Part shown: in pieces, positions 1-4,523 of the stretch
Position numbering within the stretch: the stretch's first letter is position 1
How the letters are laid out: every line of letters starts with the position of its first letter
NCBI GenBank assembly: GCA_034408875.1
Contig: JAWXCJ010000167.1
Span: 1-5,694 of the forward strand
Direction of reading: 5' to 3'
Origin: JANNHK01 sp034408875
GTDB lineage: Bacteria > Actinomycetota > Acidimicrobiia > IMCC26256 > PALSA-610
Length of the DNA stretch: 5,694 bases
Notes under the pieces: model-generated
What the model was told of the DNA's origin: nothing
The model's database searches: none
What the model saw: only the letters and a program-made list of their open reading frames with translations
Translations under genes and position numbers: made by a program

Positions 1-99
1 CACGGCGGCGAAACCAACCTCGCCAACCTCACACTCAAATGCCGGCGCCACCACCGCCTCGAACACGAAGGCAACGGCCACGACCCACCCCGCGAATGA
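1..99 (+). CDS. HNH endonuclease, DUF222/13E12-type, C-terminal end only
   Basis: The first 32 codons read in frame 1 to a TGA at 97-99 and give a classic HNH-nuclease tail. 'HGGETNLANL' is followed by 'KCRRHHRLEHEG', which contains the conserved Asn (residue 6), the zinc-ligand-type Cys (14) and the His-His pair (17-18) of the second half of the HNH motif. In actinobacteria this tail usually closes DUF222-containing proteins (the 13E12 repeat family), which are often present in many copies and whose cellular role is unclear. The N-terminal DUF222 part and the first HNH histidine lie outside the window, so the DUF222 assignment rests on resemblance of the tail. The protein ends only about 8 residues after the HHxxxHEG block, a fairly short tail. 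It converges on the minus-strand operon that ends at 504. Confidence 0.85.
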   Translation, partial: HGGETNLANLTLKCRRHHRLEHEGNGHDPPRE

Positions 100-503
100 C
101 TACGGGGCGAAGCTCCACGTCGGCGCGGGATACACACCGATGGTCCAAGGCTCTCACGACCGACGGGAACGTGGGACCGCTTCGGGAGCAGTCCCACGTT
201 CCGGCGGTTCGGTTGTGTGACCCCGGGGCTCGCGTCCGCGTACGCGCTTCATGTTGTCGAAGGAACCTGGCGGCCACGCCGGTCAAGATCGACCGAGCAG
301 TGTCGTCCGAGTCCTGGATCGTCAGCCGCCGCGGAGAAAGCCGGGGGGACGTGGGGGTGGCTAAGGCGGTGAACGCTCGATTCCGGCACGTTCCATAGGC
401 GGATAGACCTCCGTCCTCTGGTTGACCGTGGTTTTCTGAACGCTCCTCGATTGTTCGCCTCGCGCGCCCGAAGGTCAAGGGCACAAAGACCGGGAATGGG
501 GCG
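100..503. other. Non-coding stretch between two converging genes
   Basis: These 404 bases separate the HNH gene (ending at 99) from the lipoprotein gene (ending at 504 on the other strand). I read all six frames. The frames that stay open give Arg/Ser/Pro/Thr-rich translations with no recognisable motif, as expected by chance at this GC content. The clear structure is the hairpin at 166-202. Weaker ones are CGGTC/GACCG at 280-284/291-295, a six-pair stem with one wobble at 398-403/410-415, and a CCCCGGGG palindrome at 221-228. No tRNA, promoter or gene fragment was recognised. Because the flanking genes converge, the region's likely task is to end transcription from both sides. Confidence 0.6.
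166..202 (+). terminator. Strong hairpin, probable terminator of the HNH gene
   Basis: The arms GGAACGTGGGAC (166-177) and GTCCCACGTTCC (191-202) are perfect 12-bp inverted complements around a 13-base loop (178-190). The loop can itself form a small GCT/AGC mini-stem. The hairpin starts 67 bases after the HNH stop codon. No clear run of T follows on the plus strand; the bases after it are T/G-rich (ttcggttgtgtg, 207-218). It is therefore not a textbook intrinsic terminator but fits the hairpin-only type often inferred in high-GC actinobacteria. Because it is symmetric it could also stop transcripts coming leftward from the lipoprotein operon. Confidence 0.6.
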
Positions 504-515
504 CTACATCCGCCC
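499..515 (-). terminator. Weak hairpin over the lipoprotein stop codon
   Basis: GGGCG (499-503) and CGCCC (511-515) form a five-pair GC stem with a 7-base loop, and the loop contains the TAG stop of the lipoprotein gene. Outer bases CCGGG/CCCGG can extend pairing imperfectly. Read on the minus strand it is followed by a short T-containing stretch (TCTTTGT). It is a modest candidate for the end of the minus-strand operon, and a hairpin this size is expected often by chance in DNA this rich in GC. Confidence 0.25.
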
Positions 516-902
516 GGCCATCGTCTTCGCCAGGTTCGTGAGCGGCTCGTTGTACGCGGCCGGATCTTCGAGGAGGACGAGGCGCAGCGCGACCCATGTC
601 TCGCCGTTGCGGAAGAAGATGGTGAAGTCTTCGAGGTAGGCCTCGTCGCCCAGGCCTTCGACCTCGGTGAACGTGCAGCTCGACGTGTCGGCCTGGGTGA
701 GGATCGGCTCCTGGAGCGCCATACCCGCGAGCGCGTCGGCTTCCGCCTGCGTGATGAGCGAGCACGGGTCGATCGAAACGGTCGACGACTCGTCGGTGGT
801 CTCGTCGCCGGCTTCGTCGTCGTCGTCGCCACCGCACCCGGCGACAATCACGGTCAGGATCATCAGGGCCGCGGCCCAACGGCGCGTTTTCGTTGCGATC
901 AG
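504..902 (-). CDS. Small secreted lipoprotein of the DPC/DUF3558-like type
   Basis: As read, 132 residues. Residues 1-22 form a bacterial lipoprotein signal: basic n-region (TKTRR, 4-8), hydrophobic core (AAALMILTVIV) and lipobox VAG before Cys23. An acidic linker (GGDDDDEAGDETTDE) then leads to 'DPCSLITQAEADALAG' (45-60), 'SSCTF' (74-78) and 'GLGDEAY' (83-89), the block pattern of DUF3558-like actinobacterial lipoproteins. Cys47 and Cys76 probably form a disulfide. The mature protein should be anchored outside the membrane; its function is unknown. The start is a problem. The only ATG in frame (861-863) leaves just nine residues before the Cys and removes the basic n-region. I therefore placed the start at CTG (900-902), which has GGGGAAG nine bases upstream; a one-base sequence error or frameshift is the alternative. 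It is the last gene of the operon, 35 bases after the DUF1501 gene. At about 110 mature residues it looks short for the group. Confidence 0.72.
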   Translation of the reverse strand: MIATKTRRWAAALMILTVIVAGCGGDDDDEAGDETTDESSTVSIDPCSLITQAEADALAGMALQEPILTQADTSSCTFTEVEGLGDEAYLEDFTIFFRNGETWVALRLVLLEDPAAYNEPLTNLAKTMAGRM

Positions 903-937
903 CCGGGCATTCTTCCCCGCCGCGCGGTCGCGTCGAG

Positions 938-2191
938 CTAGGTCAGCATTCCGAGCGGCGCGTGGGCGGAGCCGTAGATCGCGGTCGCGTCGCCGCCGAG
1001 GAAGTCGCTGATGAGCTCGCTGTAGACCGAACCGAAGTCGGTGGTCGGGTCCAAGTAGCCGTTCGCGTCGAGTTCGTTCGGTGCGAAGCCGGGCTGGCTG
1101 CCGTACAGCCCGGCGGTCACGCGTGGGCCGGCGAGCACCACGTTGTTGGCCTTGCCGTGGTCGGTGCCGTTCGGGTTCGAGTGCGCGGTGCGACCGAACT
1201 CGGTCCACACCATCACGATGACGTTCGACGGGTCGACGAGCGCGGCGAAGAACTCGTCGATCGCGTCGTCGAGGCGAGGGAACAGGTACCCGAGGTCGTT
1301 GAGTTGGTTGGAGTGCGTGTCGTAGCCGCCCTGCACGGTGGCGTAGACCTGCGTGCCGGTGATGTTGGCGTTGATCAACGCGGCGATGATCCCCATCGAC
1401 CCGTCGATCCCGTCTGTGTCGGCGGGGTAGGCCGACGCGAGGTCGGAGGTCGTGCGCAGCGCGAATCCGCCCGCGTGCGCGACGCGCGACGGCAGTGAGA
1501 GGTCGGCGGGGACGTAGTCGGCGTCGAGCGCGAGCAACGCGTCGACGAGCGCTTGCTCTTGGGGCGACGGATTGGCCCCCAGGGCATCGCCGAGATAGGT
1601 CGGCAACGCGGCCGCTTGCTGCTTCGCGCCGCCGGTGAACAGCACCGGCATACCGAAGTCGACGGTCGCCATGAGCAACGGGTTGTCGGGCTGCGTGTCG
1701 GCCCACCGTGCCCACACGCCGTTGCGTTGCGGCGGCGGCGCGGTGCGGCCGAGCATGACGTAGTCGGTCTTGTCGAAGTGGCTCAACGGTTCGAAGCCCG
1801 AGGGGTTCAGCAGGTCGACACCGCGCGCGAAGGCGACGTCGCCGGCCTGGTACCGGGCGTGCAGCTTCGGCATGAGGGGGTTCAGCCCGTTCTCGGTCGA
1901 CGAGAGCGAGAGGAGGCTGGCCTCCGGGACGGCGATGTTGTCGCGCTTGTCGTCGTACGCGCCGTAGCCCGGGCCCGCGGGTACAAGCATGTGCGCACCG
2001 TCGAGCCCGCCGCCGAGGTACACCGACACGAGGATCGGCGCGCCGGGCGGAAGCGGGTCGGCCCACGCCGCGAGCTGACCGAACGGCAGCATCTGCGCAA
2101 GCACGGCCGCACCGGCGGTACCGCCGGTGACCTGGAGGAACCGGCGCCGGGTGACGTCGGGAAGCGATGCGAGAAGGTCGTTGGTGTCCAT
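938..2191 (-). CDS. DUF1501 family protein, Tat-exported
   Basis: 417 residues. The N-terminus carries a twin-arginine export signal: R15-R16-R17-F18-L19-Q20, then a hydrophobic stretch, with a likely cleavage after AWA (residue 44). The mature part shows the DUF1501 landmarks in order: 'VYLGGGLDG' (57-65), 'SHFD' (137-140), 'GGYDTHSNQ' (288-296), 'TEFGRT' (330-335) and 'GTDHGKA' (342-348), followed by the usual 'GLYGSQPG' turn. From memory, DUF1501 belongs to the alkaline-phosphatase/sulfatase-like fold group; the Asp/His residues in these motifs (D291, H293, D344, H345) would be the candidate metal ligands. That is inference and no substrate is known. The ATG at 2189-2191 is well placed, with GGGAGAG just upstream, overlapping the stop codon of the DUF1800 gene (TAGGGAGAG). 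The two genes are 9 bases apart and probably translationally coupled. Complete, with family-typical length. Confidence 0.95.
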   Translation of the reverse strand: MDTNDLLASLPDVTRRRFLQVTGGTAGAAVLAQMLPFGQLAAWADPLPPGAPILVSVYLGGGLDGAHMLVPAGPGYGAYDDKRDNIAVPEASLLSLSSTENGLNPLMPKLHARYQAGDVAFARGVDLLNPSGFEPLSHFDKTDYVMLGRTAPPPQRNGVWARWADTQPDNPLLMATVDFGMPVLFTGGAKQQAAALPTYLGDALGANPSPQEQALVDALLALDADYVPADLSLPSRVAHAGGFALRTTSDLASAYPADTDGIDGSMGIIAALINANITGTQVYATVQGGYDTHSNQLNDLGYLFPRLDDAIDEFFAALVDPSNVIVMVWTEFGRTAHSNPNGTDHGKANNVVLAGPRVTAGLYGSQPGFAPNELDANGYLDPTTDFGSVYSELISDFLGGDATAIYGSAHAPLGMLT

Positions 2192-2200
2192 CGTCTCTCC

Positions 2201-3622
2201 CTAGTTGACCTGGACGGCGGGCGAGAGGGCGATGAAACGTATGAGGTTGAGATGCTCCCAGTAGTCGCCGACGCCTTCGGTGCGTTGTCGGTCGAGCATC
2301 TCGATCGCGCGGGTGCGCGTGGCACCGGCGGTCGCGGGGTCGACGAGGAACCAACCGAGCACCGTGTCGACCGCAGTAGCCGTCGGCATGGCGCCGAGCG
2401 TGTACACCGGGTGGGTGCCCTTGCTCAACGCCTGCCCGGCCATGCTGTTGATGGCGTCGACCTTGGCGACGAACGCCGGATACCCGATCCACCGGGGTTC
2501 GGGCCGACGCCACCATCCGAACACGCTGGGCTGGTTGAACAGGAACAGCCCCATCTGGTCGGTGGCACCTGAAATTCCGTCGTCGCCGTTGCCGTAACGC
2601 GGGAGCGTCTTCAGCGCCAACGCGCGTCCGCATGCTGCCACCCACTCGGGCGGCGTCTTCATCTTCCCGGCGCGGGCGGTGGCGCTCCAGAAGTCGGGGT
2701 GATTGAAGATCGTCTTCAGCGCGTCCTTGATGTTCAACTGCCCGGACTGGCGAAAGCCGGTGGCGATGTCGGAGATCGTGGCCGGGCTCGGCGTGAAGTG
2801 CGCGAAGTACTGGAACAGCAACTTGGCGAGGTACGTCGAGACCTCGACCTGCTTCGTCGTGCAGAGGTGCGGGACCACGTCCAGGCCGCCACTCGTGGCC
2901 GCCGCACCCGTGAGGTCCCAGTTCCCGTCGACACCGAAGAACGTCTTCGTCGTGTTGTCGTGGATCGCCGCATCGAACTTGTACTTCGCACGGGAGTCGA
3001 GCGTGTAACCCGTTCCCGCTCGCGAGGCGCCGATGACGTCGGTCTGCGTGTAGTTGCCGACACCGAGCGAGAACAGCTCGAGCACCTCGCGCCCGTAGTT
3101 CTCGTTGACCAAGTCCTTTGTCGACAACGCGTTGTCGAGGTAGATGAGCATGGCCGGGTCTTTGCTCGTATCCGACAGCAGCGTCTGGAAGTTGCCCAGC
3201 GCGTGCGTGCGGAACAGGTTGTGCTGGTCGAGCAGCGTGAAGTTTTCGGACAGGTTCTGCGGCTTCTGCGCCGACGACACGAGCAACCCGTGCCAGAACA
3301 ACGTCATCTTCTCGAGCAACGGCGCGGGCACGTACTTCACCTGGGTCGGCGTTCCCGTCGGCGCGAACCGGCTCGCAGACATGCGCTCGAGGTACCAACG
3401 CCCGAGCTTCACGATGCGGACGTAGCCGCGGTACCCCTCGTCGCGATTGCCCCTCGGGGCCACCGGCCTCGGCTTCAACGTCGATATATTCCGCGGATCG
3501 TCGACGATCGCGTCGACGAGCGCGCTGATCGTGGGATGCGCACTCAGCGTTGTGATTTCGCTCGCCGAGGCACCGAACCCGGCCCTGCGGCACAGGTGCG
3601 CGACATCTTGTGTGGCAACCAC
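2201..3622 (-). CDS. DUF1800 family protein
   Basis: 473 residues with a complete set of DUF1800 motifs: 'HLCRRAGFG' near the start (9-17), 'FWHGLLVSSAQK' (109-120), 'FRTHALGNFQTLL' (137-149), 'DPAMLIYLDN' (155-164), the hallmark 'NENYGREVLELFSLGVGNYTQ' region (173-193), 'HD...KTFFG' (221-230) and 'FNQPSVFGW' (362-370). It ends in 'FIALSPAVQ', where relatives usually have a SPEFQ-like sequence. The family's biochemical role is unknown, but its genes are commonly found directly beside DUF1501 genes, as here. There is no signal peptide: the conserved domain begins within ten residues of the start, whereas the partner DUF1501 has a Tat signal. The start is GTG (3620-3622), chosen because of the strong GAGGGGGGAG four bases upstream. 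First gene of the minus-strand operon. Confidence 0.95.
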   Translation of the reverse strand: MVATQDVAHLCRRAGFGASASEITTLSAHPTISALVDAIVDDPRNISTLKPRPVAPRGNRDEGYRGYVRIVKLGRWYLERMSASRFAPTGTPTQVKYVPAPLLEKMTLFWHGLLVSSAQKPQNLSENFTLLDQHNLFRTHALGNFQTLLSDTSKDPAMLIYLDNALSTKDLVNENYGREVLELFSLGVGNYTQTDVIGASRAGTGYTLDSRAKYKFDAAIHDNTTKTFFGVDGNWDLTGAAATSGGLDVVPHLCTTKQVEVSTYLAKLLFQYFAHFTPSPATISDIATGFRQSGQLNIKDALKTIFNHPDFWSATARAGKMKTPPEWVAACGRALALKTLPRYGNGDDGISGATDQMGLFLFNQPSVFGWWRRPEPRWIGYPAFVAKVDAINSMAGQALSKGTHPVYTLGAMPTATAVDTVLGWFLVDPATAGATRTRAIEMLDRQRTEGVGDYWEHLNLIRFIALSPAVQVN

Positions 3623-3626
3623 GTAA

Positions 3627-3636
3627 CTCCCCCCTC
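3627..3636 (-). promoter_or_regulatory. Ribosome binding site fixing the GTG start of the DUF1800 gene
   Basis: On the minus strand GAGGGGGGAG lies four bases before GTG 3622. Its purine-rich core matches a Shine-Dalgarno, and no ATG start is offered in the first residues of the DUF1800 domain, so this site decides the start. Confidence 0.7.
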
Positions 3637-3677
3637 GTCACACCGGCTGCGACCGCCGCTGGTGGAACCCCGGCGGG

Positions 3678-3707
3678 ATCGTACGCCGTCGCGCGGCACC
3701 TTGTCAG
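3678..3707 (-). promoter_or_regulatory. Sigma70-type promoter of the DUF1800-DUF1501-lipoprotein operon
   Basis: Reading the minus strand, CTGACA (3707-3702; five of six matches to TTGACA) is followed after 18 bases by TACGAT (3683-3678), which fits the TAnnnT form of actinobacterial housekeeping -10 boxes. The predicted start of transcription is near 3671, giving a leader of about 50 bases before the GTG at 3622. The promoter lies in the 174-base gap between the DUF1800 gene and the gene fragment ending at 3797. No operator-like repeat is evident beside it. Confidence 0.55.
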
Positions 3708-3796
3708 CGGAATCGCGCGACATCTCGCGACGATTGGGCCGTCCGGCCCCTCCCCGAATCGGTGCAAACTGTAGATTCCGCGCGCCGGACGCCCGA

Positions 3797-4027
3797 TCAG
3801 AATTCGGGGAACGTGATCGGCGCACTGTCGTCGAGTTCGGGGAACTCGACTTCGCCGTCGATGCGGTACCAAAACGTCTCGATGCGCCCGCTCGCGTTCG
3901 CCGCGACTCCGCCCCGCGGCCAAACCTGACTGTCGTGCCAGACGCGTACACGCTCCCAGGCGGCGATGTTTCTCGGCGCGATGCGCTGGACGCAGACCTT
4001 CTCATCTCGAACGTCGGCATGTCGTGG
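3797..4027 (-). pseudogene. C-terminal fragment of an unrecognised protein
   Basis: A minus-strand frame runs from an upstream stop (4028-4030) to a TGA at 3797-3799 and encodes 76 residues, but it contains no ATG, GTG or TTG start. The translation looks like natural protein rather than a GC-rich shadow: it includes 'CVQRIAPRNIAAWERVRV', 'WHDSQVWPRGGVAAN' and ends 'FWYRIDGEVEFPELDDSAP' plus 'ITFPEF'. It holds four Trp and several Phe and Tyr with an acidic tail, and most codons end in G or C. The competing frames here are rich in Arg, Ser and Pro. I do not recognise the family. The fragment keeps its natural stop but has lost its 5' part, and its upstream end coincides with the start of the RTX-protein remnant. 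The most likely reading is a gene truncated by a rearrangement. Confidence 0.5.
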
Positions 4028-4449
4028 TCAGTCATCGACGGTGAGTCGCCGATCATCGACGAGACGGGATGCGAGTCGAGCACGGTCTCGACCGCCACGG
4101 CCAACGTGGCGTTCCCGTGTTCGGCGACTTCGACGGGAGGCACATCGAGCGCGTCGGTGAGCGTCAAGCGCGACGTCACTCCCCCTACGGTCGTGTGCAA
4201 CGCAGCTTCGACCTTCGTCCTCGGTTCGTTCGGCCAGGTGACGGCGACGGTCACCGACGCGACGTCGGGCCCCACGTCGGCAACGACGTCATCAACGGCA
4301 CCGCCGGCGTCGACGTGATCGCCGGCCTCGGCGGCAACGACAAGATCTACGGCGGCGACGGGACCCGCGACAGCCTCCGCGACAGTGGCGGCAAGGACAC
4401 CTGCTCGAGCGGCGAGAAGCGCATGAGCAGCTGCGAGACGATCATCTGA
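4019..4449 (+). pseudogene. Remnant of an Ig-like/RTX calcium-binding secreted protein, frame-disrupted
   Basis: Two pieces in different frames belong to one secreted-protein architecture. In frame 2 (from about 4019 to 4280) 'WSVIDGESPI', 'TGCESSTVSTATANVAFPC', 'SATSTGGTSSASVSVKRD' and 'TPPTVVCNAASTFVLG' followed by 'VTATVTDATSGPTS' is typical of the Ig-like/HYR-like repeats of actinobacterial extracellular proteins. In frame 1 (about 4280-4449) 'GNDVINGTAGVDVIAG' and 'LGGNDKIYGGDG' are RTX-type GGxGxD nonapeptide repeats that would bind calcium. They are followed by the usual terminal 'GGKDTCSSGEKRMSSCETII' and a TGA at 4447-4449. Frame 2 itself stops at 4316-4318. The second Ig-like repeat is cut short after 'ATSGPTS' and RTX begins at once, so the frame change looks like a deletion rather than a single-base slip. 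The 5' part (signal peptide, earlier repeats) is absent. The ATG at 4019-4021 has no ribosome site. Not expected to be functional. Confidence 0.75.
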
Positions 4450-4487
4450 GGTGGTGACAGCACCAGCACCGCCCGAGTGATCACCTC
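4448..4487. repeat. Inverted repeat after the RTX remnant
   Basis: GAGGTGGT (4448-4455) can pair with ATCACCTC (4480-4487): eight pairs with one G-T wobble around a 24-base loop. It begins inside the stop codon of the RTX remnant and could be a relic terminator, but there is no T-run, the loop is long, and its right arm overlaps the anti-Shine-Dalgarno-like 12-mer at 4479-4490. Confidence 0.2.
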
Positions 4488-4488
4488 C

Positions 4489-4517
4489 TTGTCGCGCGTG
4501 GCCCAGTCCTGTCGAAT
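4489..4517 (+). promoter_or_regulatory. Candidate leaderless promoter of the permease gene
   Basis: TTGTCG (4489-4494) and TCGAAT (4512-4517) are separated by 17 bases. If A4524 of the permease ATG is taken as +1, the hexamers fall exactly at -35 to -30 and -12 to -7. That suits a leaderless transcript, and no Shine-Dalgarno precedes the ATG. Each hexamer matches the consensus only in part (four of six), so the case rests on the spacing. Confidence 0.4.
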
Positions 4518-4523
4518 GCACCC

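Noticed and set aside
221..228. CCCCGGGG palindrome and nearby GCG/CGC palindromes
   Set aside because: Short GC palindromes are expected by chance at this base composition and have no link to a gene boundary.
39..398. A plus-strand frame of 119 codons overlapping the HNH tail
   Set aside because: It overlaps the HNH gene in another frame, runs through the perfect hairpin, and has Arg/Pro/Thr-rich composition without motifs.
1553..2572. A plus-strand frame of 339 codons opposite DUF1501 and DUF1800
   Set aside because: Arg/Val/Gly-rich antisense shadow with no motif; both strands cannot be expected to code here and the minus-strand families are certain.
504..3923. A minus-strand frame open for more than 1,100 codons across three genes
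   Set aside because: Only its last 132 codons are a real gene (the lipoprotein). The rest is an Arg/Ala/Pro-rich shadow lying antiphase to the clear DUF1501 and DUF1800 genes, kept open by high GC content.
2699..4318. A plus-strand frame of about 540 codons running into the Ig-like segment
   Set aside because: Only the part after about 4019 resembles a protein family. The earlier part is antisense to the DUF1800 gene and has shadow composition, so it was not called as the N-terminus of the RTX protein.
4347..4469. A 40-residue minus-strand frame starting at GTG 4469 behind the perfect AAGGAGGTGATC
   Set aside because: The spacing from AAGGAGG to the GTG (14 bases) is too long, the frame is antisense to the RTX segment, and the translation shows no family resemblance.
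3544..4521. A long minus-strand frame across the two remnants and the DUF1800 start
   Set aside because: Its composition is Ala/Val/Ser/Arg-rich and it is out of phase with both the unknown fragment and DUF1800. It has no recognisable domain.
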